A DNA stretch of 64,000 nt from positions 8,605-72,604 of the forward strand of contig CAZFWV010000002.1 in NCBI GenBank assembly GCA_964522605.1, read 5' to 3'. The stretch comes from CAVZLD01 sp964522605 (GTDB lineage: Bacteria > Planctomycetota > Planctomycetia > Pirellulales > Pirellulaceae). This document shows, one piece after another, positions 8,316 through 18,277 of this stretch (positions are counted from its first letter, which is position 1; each line of letters opens with the position of its first letter). A program made the position numbers and the translations under genes. Under the pieces are notes generated by a model, which saw only the letters and a list, made by a program, of their open reading frames with translations, had not been told where the DNA came from and searched no databases.

Positions 8316-9523
8316 ATCTCGCAACGAAAGATATCCGCCACAACCTGGGGCGATTTGTCCTGACCGCCGTCGGCATTGGAATGTTGCTCATGATTGTCAT
8401 GGGCATGGGGGGCATCTATCGGGGCATCGTGGAAGATGCCACGCTGCTGGTGGATCGCATCGGGGCCGACCTGTGGATCGTGCAGCGCAGCACGCGCGGT
8501 CCGTTCGCGGAAATGTCACGTGTCCCGCCGAATCTCGTCCATCGAGCGTACGCAGTCCCAGGGGTCGCCACAGCCCGGGAGTTCGTGTACCACACGATTC
8601 AACGCGAACGAAACGGCAACGCGCTGCGGATGGCGGTTCTGGGACTCAGTTGGCCCGTTGACCAAGGTGCATGGGTGCCCCTCACGGCGGGACGATCGCT
8701 TGGGCAGGCCCATTTCGAAATGATCGCCGATGAGTCACTTGGACTAACGGTCGGTCAGCAACTGACGCTTGGCAACGAGACCTACACGGTCGTGGGAACC
8801 ACGCGCAACATGATCAGCTCCAACGGGGACGGTGTTGCCTTCGTCACCGTGGCGGATGCGCAGGCCATTCAATTTGAGTTGCCCGGGGAGGCGATTCGAC
8901 TGGAACGCGGATCTCGGGAAGCGCGGGGTCGGCAGTTCGAACTTGCGATTCAGCAGCCGTTCATGCTCGACAACGCCTCGAAGCCTTCCAGCGAACTTCC
9001 CGCCATCGCGCGGCCCCAGATTAGTGCCGTCATGGTGACACTCATTCCGGGCACCGATGTGAATCAGGTCGCCCAAATCATCGCGGGCTGGGGGGATGTT
9101 TCGGTTTTCACCAAGAACGGGCAGCGCGAGTTGCTGCTGAAAGGATCGGTGGAGAAAATCCGTCGGCAGATCGGCCTGTTTCGCGTGTTGCTCACGATCA
9201 TCGCAGCCATCATCATGGCTCTGATTCTGTATACTCTGACGCTCGATAAAATCCACTCGATCGCCCTGCTCAAGCTGATCGGCGCTCCGAACCGGGTGAT
9301 CCTCGGCCTGATTCTGCAGCAGGCCTTGATCCTGGGTGCGGTCGGATTTGGAATCGCCTATGCCATCGGTCAACGAGTGTTTCCGCGATTTCCTCGCCGC
9401 GTGATCCTGACCGACTCGGATTTGATTCAACTGGCGATCATTGTGTTGGTGATTTCCGTGGTCTCAAGTCTGCTTGGAATCTGGAAGGCAATGCAGGTTT
9501 CGCCCAACGAGGCCTTGTCATGA
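8312..9523 (+). CDS. ABC transporter permease (FtsX/MacB fold, DevC-like)
   Basis: A 403-aa inner-membrane permease with the four-helix FtsX layout. The first helix is at about 15-42 (FVLTAVGIGMLLMIVMGMGG), followed by a large periplasmic MacB-type domain, then three helices at about 288-313, 325-352 and 365-390. Phrases such as LGLTVGQQLTLGNETYTVVGTTRNM resemble DevC, the permease of cyanobacterial DevBCA exporters. The substrate is unknown; DevBCA moves glycolipids and MacB moves peptides or siderophores. It overlaps both neighbours by four bases, so adaptor, permease and ATPase form one operon. Confidence 0.88.
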   Translation: MNLATKDIRHNLGRFVLTAVGIGMLLMIVMGMGGIYRGIVEDATLLVDRIGADLWIVQRSTRGPFAEMSRVPPNLVHRAYAVPGVATAREFVYHTIQRERNGNALRMAVLGLSWPVDQGAWVPLTAGRSLGQAHFEMIADESLGLTVGQQLTLGNETYTVVGTTRNMISSNGDGVAFVTVADAQAIQFELPGEAIRLERGSREARGRQFELAIQQPFMLDNASKPSSELPAIARPQISAVMVTLIPGTDVNQVAQIIAGWGDVSVFTKNGQRELLLKGSVEKIRRQIGLFRVLLTIIAAIIMALILYTLTLDKIHSIALLKLIGAPNRVILGLILQQALILGAVGFGIAYAIGQRVFPRFPRRVILTDSDLIQLAIIVLVISVVSSLLGIWKAMQVSPNEALS

Positions 9524-10248
9524 ACGATTCCGACCGATCGCTATTTGCCATTGCGGCCGAAGGACTGACGAAGATCTACGGTAGTGGTAACACCGAGGTG
9601 GTGGCGCTGCGCGATGCCACCTTGACCGTGAAGAAAGGAGAAGTGGTCGCCCTCCTCGGGCCAAGTGGCTCCGGCAAATCAACGTTCCTGACTGCCGTGG
9701 GCCTCATTAATCCACCCACAGCGGGTCGAATCACCATCCGAGGCCAACTGGTTCTTGAGGGCGAGCGGCCGTATGCCGACCTTCGTTCGTTTCGTCGTCG
9801 TCACATCGGCTTCGTGTTTCAGAAATCGAATCTGATCCCGTTTCTTTCCGCGGTGGAAAACGTGCGGATTGCGCTCGAGCTGAACGGGGAGTCGGTACGA
9901 ATGTCGCGTCGCCGCGCCCTCGAGCTGATGGACTATTTGGGAGTCAGTGACCGGGCGGACAGTTTTCCGTCCATGCTCTCCGGTGGACAGCAGCAACGCG
10001 TAGCGGTTGCGCGCGCCCTGGCGAACCGGCCCAGTGTGATTCTGGCCGACGAGCCCACTGCCGCACTCGACAGTTATCGAGGTCGACAGGTGATGGAGCT
10101 GTTCTGCAAAGTCGCGCATGAACAAGGGGCCGGTGTGATCGTCGTGACCCATGACCATCGGGCGCTGGATGTGTTTGACACCATCTATGAAATGGAGGAC
10201 GGCGTCATGCGGCAGCACGAAGCCAACACGGGAGGAGAAGTCAGCCAA

Positions 10249-10263
<15 letters not shown>
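9520..10263 (+). CDS. ABC transporter ATP-binding protein (LolD/MacB/DevA type)
   Basis: A 247-aa ABC ATPase that powers the exporter encoded just upstream. Walker A is at residues 47-54 (GPSGSGKS), the Q-loop glutamine at 101, the signature LSGGQ at 153-157, and Walker B with the catalytic glutamate at 173-178 (VILADE). The H-loop is in VIVVTHDH. The start overlaps the permease stop by four bases. The last four codons and the stop codon lie inside a palindromic repeat whose other arm is 130 bases downstream, so the extreme C-terminus may have been rewritten by insertion of that element. Confidence 0.93.
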
Positions 10264-10422
<159 letters not shown>

Positions 10423-10580
10423 TGATCGACGCGCCGTCACGCATCTTTGTTGCCATACCAGCCAATGCGTTCTACCTGCGGTTTACGGCCGAATCCGCTG
10501 GGACTTCGTCATGAGACGTCTCCGCTTTTCAAGACGCAGTAATGGACAGTAATAGCCGGATGCCCCAGAGTGATCGCAAT

Positions 10581-12935
10581 TCATCTGACTGCCTTCAGCT
10601 CGACGACCGTTCGTCGGTCACCGCTTGCGATGACGCGGTGAATGCTCAGTTCATGGCGGTCGGTTGCAGTGGCGATGGGAAGCCAGGGGCGTATTGACCG
10701 GAGTAGTGCCAGATGTTGGACCATAGTGGTGTCATCGACGCCGCCTCGATCCTCCAACGGGCCGACGCCCAACTTGGATTTGGCCGGATCGGGATGATCA
10801 CCAACGTTATCGAGGAAATCGAAACCCTCCGGTGAGGCGTCTCTGTTACTCGTATTGATGTTTGAGCCGATCAGACCACCGCGGGCCCGAGGTTGCGTCA
10901 TATTTCGCCATACGGTGTCGGCGGTTGTGCCAGGCTTCTGCACCCAGAACTGGTTGTTCAGCGCCAACACACTTGCGCGACTGCCGTCGCCACGCAGCTC
11001 GAACCGGCACGTTTCCTCGGTTTCGACGGGCATCAACATGCAGGTGGCGAGCGTGAACATGCCTTCGAAGCTGTCGGCTGCGACGGTGGGTGCTGCTTCG
11101 CTGGTCGCGTACGAGAATCGTGTGGCGTCAATCGACAGGTTGCCGCTGCCCGTCAGATGCAGGCCGTTGAGTGAATCGGAACTTCGTTCGTGGTAGACGC
11201 CTCGCACCAGAAGTTGACCGCCTTGTTTCACATTGTATTGGCCGGCGGCCGTGCCCGTCGCTCCCGTGAAGACGGCAACGGTTCCGTCCAAACCGAGCTG
11301 CTCGTCGAATGGGCGAGGATCGGGCTCAGAAGAAACGCCACCGCTTTCGCGACCAACGACCTCCACCCACGTGCCGCCATTGCCGCTGCCTTGCAGCGCG
11401 CGGAATTGGACCGCCGCATTCTCGAATCCGACGACGCGCACGGCAGCAGTCCGACCCTGAGTCTGTGTTGCGGGGCCATTCGCATTCAGTTGATCGACAA
11501 AGATGCGATCGCCGTGCCGGTCGGGAGCTTCAACCAGGATTGCGGCAGCCGAGCGACCTTGAATATGCAAATCGCGAATGCTGGCCTTGCTTGGCCCCTC
11601 AATTCGTAGCAGCACACCGTCGTCCGCTCCGGTCCACTCCAGACGCGTAGCGATCTCGCTTGCGCCGTCGCCTACAAGTTGAAGGTCACAACCACGCGGG
11701 ATAACCAGCGTACGGTCGATCTTGTAGGCTCCCATGGGCAGATGAACGACAGGGCGCCCGCCGGCCAATGCGGCGGCTTTGTCGATTGCCTGTTGGATTG
11801 CCATCGCGTCGGCGGCGGACGGTAGCTCGAAGACCTCGCGCTGTTGTCGCGGAGGAGTTGGGGGTAGTGTCGGAAGCGATCCCGATATTTCATCCGGGGC
11901 GACAACCTTCTCATCGATGCGCCGAAAGCGGCCGCGCTCTTCCACAGCGTCTTCCCTGGAATAGACGTTGCCCACCAACGTCTGATCTGCCCACGTCATG
12001 CGGATGCCGCGCGATGTCTCGCCCAACCGCAGCACGTTGTCGACCACCAAATACGGACCGGCGTTGTCCAGCAACATCGCCCACTTGCCGGTCGGGTCAA
12101 TCACACGGTTGCCGCTAATGCTGGTGGGTGCGCCCCACGTATGGCCGCTGCTGAAATCAAGGAAGCATCTTGACTCGACACTCGTGTTGTTGACCACCGA
12201 GAAGGCCATCAGATTCTCGATGCTGACGTCCGAGACCTTGGACCGCACAAACAGGTTTTCCCAGGCGTGCCAGTTGCCCATCACGTTGTGAATGCCACGG
12301 CCACAGTCCTCGAATCGACAATACCACACCCAAATGTCCATCGAGTTCCAGTTGACCGTTTGGATGCCAACGTCACACCGAAAGAACTGGCAACGCAGTA
12401 CTTCGTTTTCGGCTTGACCCGCAGATTCGGGCCAGCCGAAGACAATACCGTTTGTTGCGTCGCGGCAAACCAGGTCGCTGGTCTCGTTGTACGTCGAAAA
12501 TCGGGGGCCGTAGCGCACGCACGTGCCGGCACGGCTCATGCCATCGAACGTCAGCCGTGAGAGCTTTGCGTACCAAGCATCCCACTGGAGCATCGTTCCC
12601 TCGTCGGGCCCGTCCCATTTGAGGATCACGGTCGACGGGTCCTCTCCAACAACCGTGACCATGTTGTCTTGATGAGCTTGGCGAGCCGTCCGAAGCGTTT
12701 GCGTTATTCGATACGTTCCAGCCGGTAGGTATAGCACACATGCTTTTTTATGCTCGCGAATGTCGTCGAGCGCGCGCTGCAGGGCGATCGTGTCGTCGGT
12801 CGTTCCATCGCCGACCGCGCCGTAGTCTCGCTGAACGTCCAGCCAGCTTGCGAAGGGACCAACGAATTCCTCCGCCGAAAAGACCACTGTCGGCAGCGCA
12901 ACACTCACCAACAGACACGCGGCAATGCAGAACAT
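10581..12935 (-). CDS. Secreted pectate lyase-superfamily / GH28-related beta-helix protein
   Basis: A 784-aa exported protein with a signal peptide (about residues 1-20) and two related right-handed beta-helix segments. Each opens with a Pectate_lyase_3-type entry: DYGAVGDGTTDDTIALQRAL near residue 36 with LYLPAGTYRI shortly after, and SAADAMAIQQAIDKAAAL near 375 followed by VHLPMGAYKI. The first part has parallel beta-helix rungs rich in Asn and Gly. Such proteins usually bind or cleave acidic polysaccharides; no catalytic triad is clear enough to name a bond. The doubled architecture is less common than a single helix. It is the downstream end of a minus-strand block of secreted proteins reaching back to 17568. 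Confidence 0.75.
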   Translation of the reverse strand: MFCIAACLLVSVALPTVVFSAEEFVGPFASWLDVQRDYGAVGDGTTDDTIALQRALDDIREHKKACVLYLPAGTYRITQTLRTARQAHQDNMVTVVGEDPSTVILKWDGPDEGTMLQWDAWYAKLSRLTFDGMSRAGTCVRYGPRFSTYNETSDLVCRDATNGIVFGWPESAGQAENEVLRCQFFRCDVGIQTVNWNSMDIWVWYCRFEDCGRGIHNVMGNWHAWENLFVRSKVSDVSIENLMAFSVVNNTSVESRCFLDFSSGHTWGAPTSISGNRVIDPTGKWAMLLDNAGPYLVVDNVLRLGETSRGIRMTWADQTLVGNVYSREDAVEERGRFRRIDEKVVAPDEISGSLPTLPPTPPRQQREVFELPSAADAMAIQQAIDKAAALAGGRPVVHLPMGAYKIDRTLVIPRGCDLQLVGDGASEIATRLEWTGADDGVLLRIEGPSKASIRDLHIQGRSAAAILVEAPDRHGDRIFVDQLNANGPATQTQGRTAAVRVVGFENAAVQFRALQGSGNGGTWVEVVGRESGGVSSEPDPRPFDEQLGLDGTVAVFTGATGTAAGQYNVKQGGQLLVRGVYHERSSDSLNGLHLTGSGNLSIDATRFSYATSEAAPTVAADSFEGMFTLATCMLMPVETEETCRFELRGDGSRASVLALNNQFWVQKPGTTADTVWRNMTQPRARGGLIGSNINTSNRDASPEGFDFLDNVGDHPDPAKSKLGVGPLEDRGGVDDTTMVQHLALLRSIRPWLPIATATDRHELSIHRVIASGDRRTVVELKAVR

Positions 12936-13046
12936 GGTTCATCGACTCCCGGTCTGACGGTCTTCGTTCGACACGGCGATGGATGTTGGTATTATGCTGT
13001 TCTCGGTTTTGCGAGTTTGATCTATTCGGGTTATCAGCTTCCGAGA

Positions 13047-13526
13047 TCAAGCAGACTCAACAGGATTCGTTCGGCCACGGGGTCGTACAACGATCTCCAA
13101 GTCATCGAGGCGCTCGGTGCCGGTCGGTGTAACACGGACCCTCACCCGGCCGCCGGCCAAATCCGGCAGCGCTAGCACCCACTTCATGTAGGCTGAGTTC
13201 GCGATGCGATTCCAACGCAGCACGGCCATGCTTTCAGCCTGAGCACCAGTGACGTTGAAGTTCCTGCGTACCCAGAAGATCTTTGCCTGGTTTGCCACTT
13301 CCTGGTTCCACTTCATGAACGGCCCGGGAAGTGTCACTTGCTGCCAGGCCATTGTTCTCTGACCGGCCGGCGACTCAGCGTGTTCACTGCCATCTCCTCG
13401 TGCGAATTCCCATGGGCCGTTGAGGAGAATTGAATTCTCGCGGGCGCCTTCCTGCTCTCGGGCCTGCAATGCAGAGCATCCCAGCCCAATCACCAGGAAA
13501 CAAACGGCTCTTGTCAAATACGTCAC
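13047..13526 (-). CDS. GH2-like sugar-binding domain protein, probably truncated
   Basis: A 159-aa secreted fragment. GTG at 13526 is chosen because GGAG lies eight bases upstream and a good signal peptide follows (AVCFLVIGLGCSALQA). The body resembles the N-terminal jelly-roll of glycoside hydrolase family 2 proteins, with LNGPWEF, WQQVTLPGPF and RWNRIANSAYMKW, where family members would continue into the rest of the jelly-roll and a TIM barrel. Instead the frame passes into a short segment, LALPDLAGGRVRVRVTP, and stops. There is no catalytic domain. It is either a stand-alone binding module or, more likely, the relic of an internally deleted enzyme. Confidence 0.55.
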   Translation of the reverse strand: MTYLTRAVCFLVIGLGCSALQAREQEGARENSILLNGPWEFARGDGSEHAESPAGQRTMAWQQVTLPGPFMKWNQEVANQAKIFWVRRNFNVTGAQAESMAVLRWNRIANSAYMKWVLALPDLAGGRVRVRVTPTGTERLDDLEIVVRPRGRTNPVESA

Positions 13527-13581
13527 TGTTGTGTCTCCACGTTGAAGCAGATAGCAGCGCGCTATGGACGGCGGCCTAGCC

Positions 13582-13664
13582 AATTTGTCAGGAGGACCTA
13601 TGGCAGTCCGGCATTCATCGATTTCGCGTTGCTTCTTGAGGATCTTTGACCGCGCTACAGTAGA
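13582..13664. repeat. Dispersed repeat, copy 1 (partner at 18147-18230)
   Basis: About 80 bases including AGTCCGGCATTCATCGATTT and TTGAGGATCTTTGACCGCGC align with 18147-18230 in the same orientation, at roughly three quarters identity by eye. The repeat contains the last codons and stop of the transglutaminase-like gene ending at 13655. Its nature is unknown. Confidence 0.6.
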
Positions 13665-16249
13665 TCGTCGTCCGGCAGGGCGATGCGGATGTCAAACGGT
13701 TCGTAACGGATGGACTTCAACGCCTGAACTTCGCTGATGCACAGGGCACGTCGAGGTGTTACTTTGTATCTCACATAGCGGGCGGACACTGGTGCTTCCG
13801 GAATTCGTTCATAGTTCCATGCTCGCGCCGTCTCTTCGTCGGTGATGAAGTGATTGATTGGGATGTCCTTGCGCCACAGATTCAGATCGAACGTGCCATG
13901 GCTTCGATAGGTCTGCCCGTCCAGTGAAGTCAGTACTTCGACCTCATCTTGGACTTCGCCGCGCAGCGCATCCCACCACGGCCAGCCGGCGGTCAGGTGG
14001 ATGCGGAACGCACCGATCGTCTCGGGACGGCCCATGTCGACTGTGATTTCCGGGTTGCCGCTTTTCGTGTCCCAGATCGCACCGCTGTGGGGTGCGATGC
14101 CGCCGGCGTAAGGTGGCCCGACAATTCCGTCGGTGAGTTTGGTGCCTTGCGGGTCGTCGCCTCCCCATTGACCGGTGGGAGGGGCCGAGACGGTATACGG
14201 CTTGCCTTCCAGGAGATTCGGTCCGTATGTGACCCAGCGGTCGACAAACCGCTCGCCGCCCACGTCCTTGCCGTCCGAATATCCATATTGGATGTCCGTT
14301 GCGTCGTTTGCGAGATTGACTCGCAGTGAATGAACGATCGGGTGGTCGGTCCCACCGACGTTGATGGTGTACCGGGCGGGCGTCTTGTCGATACGCTGAG
14401 TGTGACTGCGTTGGACGAGCGAGCGGTCCGGTTGCACCTCACTCCAAGCAAACGTCACCTCCATGGGTTGCGACCTCGCAGCGACCGGCGTATGGTTGAC
14501 TTCCATCCGAACGCCGTAAATGCCGCAAGCGCTGGGACCCGCCTCACGGGCGTTCAAGCTGTACTTCATCAGCACCGATTGGGTGCCGGCCGGAACTGTA
14601 TCGACCTTCTCGTATCGGATCACGTCCCACGGTGGTTTTGTGTCGGTCAGACGATACGTCTCTGTCCATGTTTGCCCGTTGTCAAACGAGTGCGAAAGCC
14701 AAATGTTGGCGTCGGGTGCGCGATTGTAGAACCGACCGCCGTAGGTGACCTGTGTGATGTCTTGCGGTGCGTCGATCCGATAGACGACGTAGGCATCTTT
14801 CTTCGCGCGGGCCGCGTGCATCACTCCCAGGTAGCCCGGATGCTCGTCTTGCGTGGCAACGTTGTGCTCCTCGACCACGTACGATTTATATTTCGACCCC
14901 TGCAAATCAGGCCAGAAGACGATGGAATCGGTCTGCTCGCCCAGCCCCACGTGGACCGTGTTCTTGCCAAGTCGCAGTTGGGGCTGCGTTTTGCTGTTCA
15001 GCATCGTGTTCGTTTCGATCTTCAGATCCTTCAGCAGCACCTGATCCACTGCTCGTGATGCCTTCATTGTCACCTTGACCAGTATTTCGTAGGCGCCGTT
15101 CACGACCTCCACCAAATCCAAGTGAGCCGAAACATTGCCGGTCTCGTCGGCCGTCCAGACGTCTTGCCAGACCAGCCCATTCGTGGTGCTGATTGAAATT
15201 CCGGCCCGATCGCTGTCAGATTGCCGATGGAAGTTGGCGTGGACGTTCATGCTGGTCGTCACGTTCGCCGAGTTGATTTTGAAGATCGCTTCGGCGGGCA
15301 TTTGCGGTTTGACCGGTTGCAGCCCGCCGGAGGCAAGGGCACGGATGTTGGAAGCACGTTCCATCGACCGTTCAAACTCGGTCGGCGTGAGACCTGGCTG
15401 AAACACCCACACACCGTTTCCGCGGATGCGATAACGCTCATTGACGGATTCCGGGTCTTTACCGTTGTTGGGAACGAAGTATTCCGGTTCTTCTCCCCGG
15501 CTTCGATAGTAGCGCGTGTAGGTTTCACCCGGCCGCAAGTTGAGAATGTAGCGGTGTCCCCAATCCCAATTGTGGTAGTACTCGCGGTGCTTCAAGCCAG
15601 AAGGCTTGAAACAACGATACTCCTCCGCTAAATCCCGTGGGCAGTCGGCCCCGGTCAAGAATCCATTGTTGCTGGTTGCGTTCAAGCAGTGGTACTTAGC
15701 GATGTGTCCCGGTTCGACCTTTCCTCCGGATGCGGTACATGCGCCGTCTTTACCCACATCCTCGACACCAGCGATGGTTACGCCATCGCACAGGGTGTAG
15801 AGAGCCGACATGGAATTATCGTAGATGTGCCAACGACCCTCATGAAAACACTCCGAGACCGTATGCTGCGAGATGTCCCAGAATCGGACATCCATTCCCA
15901 TGTGGTGCCAGATCGCGCAGTTTGCACCGGCAATGGTACTGCACATCATGTATCCGTAGTCGTTGAATTGCCGGATTGGGTCGGTCAACTCCTGGCCATG
16001 CAAGATCATTGGTGCCGTCTGACGGCGGGCGATGTGATTCCAATAGAACACGGCCCAACACCGCTCTGCCGGTGTCGACCACTTCGACGTGGTGCTGTGG
16101 ATCATACTCTCCAGATCGGAATAGTCCGGGTTGGCGTCCGTAACGACTTTGACGTTGTAGACCTGGGCGAGAGTTAGGCCAGGCAGACCCAGACCGAGGA
16201 TCAGAGAGACGACAAACGGCATCGCACGAAGTCGATCGAATGCCTTCAT
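13655..16249 (-). CDS. Secreted transglutaminase-like protein with C-terminal discoidin domain
   Basis: An 864-aa exported protein; signal peptide about residues 1-28 ending in LTLA. The N-terminal region resembles a transglutaminase-like papain fold: candidate Cys103 in YGYMMCSTIAGANC, His129 in SQHTVSECFHEGRW and Asp144 in WHIYDNS. A middle beta-sandwich region (about 300-690) has repeated sialidase-like phrases such as LSHSFDNGQTW. The C-terminal 170 residues look like an F5/8 type C carbohydrate-binding domain (NLLEGKPYTVS, then ITVDMGRPETIGAFRIH). A paralogue is encoded at 39628-42327 with the same order of parts. Transglutaminase folds can hydrolyse amide bonds in proteins or peptidoglycan; the substrate here is unknown. 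AGGGACC six bases before the ATG supports the start. Confidence 0.7.
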   Translation of the reverse strand: MKAFDRLRAMPFVVSLILGLGLPGLTLAQVYNVKVVTDANPDYSDLESMIHSTTSKWSTPAERCWAVFYWNHIARRQTAPMILHGQELTDPIRQFNDYGYMMCSTIAGANCAIWHHMGMDVRFWDISQHTVSECFHEGRWHIYDNSMSALYTLCDGVTIAGVEDVGKDGACTASGGKVEPGHIAKYHCLNATSNNGFLTGADCPRDLAEEYRCFKPSGLKHREYYHNWDWGHRYILNLRPGETYTRYYRSRGEEPEYFVPNNGKDPESVNERYRIRGNGVWVFQPGLTPTEFERSMERASNIRALASGGLQPVKPQMPAEAIFKINSANVTTSMNVHANFHRQSDSDRAGISISTTNGLVWQDVWTADETGNVSAHLDLVEVVNGAYEILVKVTMKASRAVDQVLLKDLKIETNTMLNSKTQPQLRLGKNTVHVGLGEQTDSIVFWPDLQGSKYKSYVVEEHNVATQDEHPGYLGVMHAARAKKDAYVVYRIDAPQDITQVTYGGRFYNRAPDANIWLSHSFDNGQTWTETYRLTDTKPPWDVIRYEKVDTVPAGTQSVLMKYSLNAREAGPSACGIYGVRMEVNHTPVAARSQPMEVTFAWSEVQPDRSLVQRSHTQRIDKTPARYTINVGGTDHPIVHSLRVNLANDATDIQYGYSDGKDVGGERFVDRWVTYGPNLLEGKPYTVSAPPTGQWGGDDPQGTKLTDGIVGPPYAGGIAPHSGAIWDTKSGNPEITVDMGRPETIGAFRIHLTAGWPWWDALRGEVQDEVEVLTSLDGQTYRSHGTFDLNLWRKDIPINHFITDEETARAWNYERIPEAPVSARYVRYKVTPRRALCISEVQALKSIRYEPFDIRIALPDDDLL

Positions 16250-16383
16250 CGTTTAGGTCCCTTTCGTAAATCGACCCAGGTATCGAACCGAATTGCTGAT
16301 CGACACTTTATATCTCTTTCTGCGGTCGAACCACAGAAGGACCACATTACCCCCATTCGACTCATCTCCGTACCACGGAGACC

Positions 16384-17568
16384 TCAATGTGGCACGGACA
16401 AGATGCGAAAGTACTGCGCCTTGGAAGCAGGCAAGACCGATTCACCGTACAGCAGCCTTGCGACCTCTTGGGGTAAGTCCGTTTCAATCAAGTCGGCTCC
16501 GGCCTTCAGTAGCATGCGGTAGTCTTGCCCGACTTCTGTCGCGTGGCCACTCCCGTTGACCGCAAGCTGTCGATCCAGGTTTCTGGATGTGCCGACCATG
16601 CAGCAGGTTCCCTTGGCCTGGATCATCCGCATCAGTTGTACGTCGGTGGGTGGCGAGTGACCGATGAAGGCCACGATGTTTTTCCACGGGACACCCGTCT
16701 TGTCGAATTGCTCGAACTTGCTGCGATCCGGAATCATCACTTCCATCATGATGTTCTTGTTCAACTCGTAGCATGTCTGAGCATCTCTGAAACTGTAGAC
16801 GATGAGCATTGCGTACGACTCGGCCCCGTGCTCCTCAATCTTCTTGACCCGCGCTTCGACGGGTACATCCTTTTGGTCAAGTACAACAACCGTCTTTCCC
16901 CGTGCCCACTGCAACACTTCGTCAAGCGTAGGAACCTTGAGTTCGGTAACCGCTGCACGGGGGTCTTTCAGACGCAGTTCCTTTAGCTCTTGCAGAGTCC
17001 AATCTGCGACGCGGCCCCGGCCTGTCGTGGTCCTTTCGAGTGTCTCGTCATGATGGATGACGATTTCACGATCCTTCGTGTAACGAGGATCGACCTCCAT
17101 AATGGCGTACGTGTGTCGGAGCGTGTTCTCGAATGTCGCGATGCAATTCTCCGGGTATCCCGGCTTCGCGCCGCCCCGGTGCGCGCTAACCACGGGCATC
17201 TGCTGTCCGGTGTATTGAAACAGTGTGCGCAGGTCTTCGGACGTCTGGAGATTGAGCGTATAGAGTCGTGAAGCCGCCGACGATCTCTGCAGGCGATCCG
17301 GAGGCGATGCTACCTTCGGCTCCGACAAGACTTCTTCAACCACCTGGGCGTGCTCCCCAAACAAAGCAGTAGTGCCTCGTTCGTGGGAAAACCTCTCATG
17401 CACCATCTTCATAGCCGGAACCCAAACCTTGGCGCCAGCCCAGGCATCTGCACCCTGTGCCGCCGCCCACGTGCAGCACCACGCAAAAAGAAGGATCGTC
17501 GCCGCTCCAACCAACAACCCATTCCGGGCAGCGTTGGTCCTGTGAGAGTGAAAACAAGTTCGCGTCAT
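16384..17568 (-). CDS. Secreted glycerophosphodiester phosphodiesterase family protein
   Basis: A 394-aa exported GDPD-family enzyme, which would hydrolyse glycerophosphodiesters to glycerol 3-phosphate and an alcohol outside the cytoplasm. ATG at 17568 is preferred over GTG 17583 because GGGAG lies eight bases upstream. An uncleaved or cleaved signal helix is at about 17-37. The catalytic set is visible: HRGG at 130-133, Glu140-Asn141, Glu158 and Asp160 in MEVDPR, and HHDETLERTT at 172-181. The TIM barrel runs to the C-terminus, with LIETDLP closing it. Residues 40-120 form an extra N-terminal region not typical of the core domain. Confidence 0.88.
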   Translation of the reverse strand: MTRTCFHSHRTNAARNGLLVGAATILLFAWCCTWAAAQGADAWAGAKVWVPAMKMVHERFSHERGTTALFGEHAQVVEEVLSEPKVASPPDRLQRSSAASRLYTLNLQTSEDLRTLFQYTGQQMPVVSAHRGGAKPGYPENCIATFENTLRHTYAIMEVDPRYTKDREIVIHHDETLERTTTGRGRVADWTLQELKELRLKDPRAAVTELKVPTLDEVLQWARGKTVVVLDQKDVPVEARVKKIEEHGAESYAMLIVYSFRDAQTCYELNKNIMMEVMIPDRSKFEQFDKTGVPWKNIVAFIGHSPPTDVQLMRMIQAKGTCCMVGTSRNLDRQLAVNGSGHATEVGQDYRMLLKAGADLIETDLPQEVARLLYGESVLPASKAQYFRILSVPH

Positions 17569-18277
17569 GGTTGTTACTCCCACCTACTGCCAGCGAAAGA
17601 ATCGATCGGGATCGTGTCATTCTTCCGACGAATCAACGTACGCGTCCGTTTGCCAACGTGAGGGCTTTGGTCAACTTTACGTTCGGCCGCATTATTCGAC
17701 GCGGAGCGTCGCAGCGTCCGTTAGTCTAATCGAGCGCGCAAGATTGTGTCGAGCGGCATTGTTTTGCAGGTAGCCCGCAAGAGTGATGGTGGAGTTTGGT
17801 GTAAGATGCGTGCAGATCTTCACGGATGCGGTGCGGAAGACGGCGACAATCCGGACGTCCGGGGCGGATCTACCTAACCGCCCGTTTTCGCTGAAGAGTC
17901 TCGGCGCGAAATTCGCCAAACAGGTTGCGATCCTTGCCTGCGAACCACCCGAAATCCCAGGAGCCGACGCCTGCTGCCGCACGAACGGAGAGTTCATCCG
18001 GTTCGCATTTGAGGAGCAACTGCCTGGGCCTCGGCGGCCAATTCGCGGACGCTGGCGAGGCATCCCGTTGTTTCACCATGCTTCCCGGTTTAGATTCAAC
18101 GCTGTCCGCGGAGATCAGAGTTTCGATTATTGATGATGACGCAGCGAATGTGCCAGGACGAGAGACTGGAGTCCGGCAGTCAGCGACTTTGCGTCGCTTC
18201 ATGAGGATCTTTGGTTGCGCCGCAGTGAATAGACCTCGCAAGACCAACGCCAACGTGAACCCCGGGGCCACCACGCC
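17569..18277. other. Long divergent intergenic region
   Basis: About 700 bases between the divergently transcribed phosphodiesterase and sulfatase genes. Short open frames on both strands show no family similarity. The only structured element seen is the dispersed repeat at 18147-18230. Promoters for both flanking genes should be here, but no convincing consensus was found. Confidence 0.4.
18147..18230. repeat. Dispersed repeat, copy 2
   Basis: Partner of 13582-13664 in the same orientation. The conserved core is AGTCCGGCAGTCAGCGACTT followed by TGAGGATCTTTGGTTGCGCC. It ends 48 bases before the sulfatase start. On the opposite strand it reads KILMKRRKVADCRT, so it could be a relic of coding DNA rather than a structural repeat. 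Confidence 0.6.
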
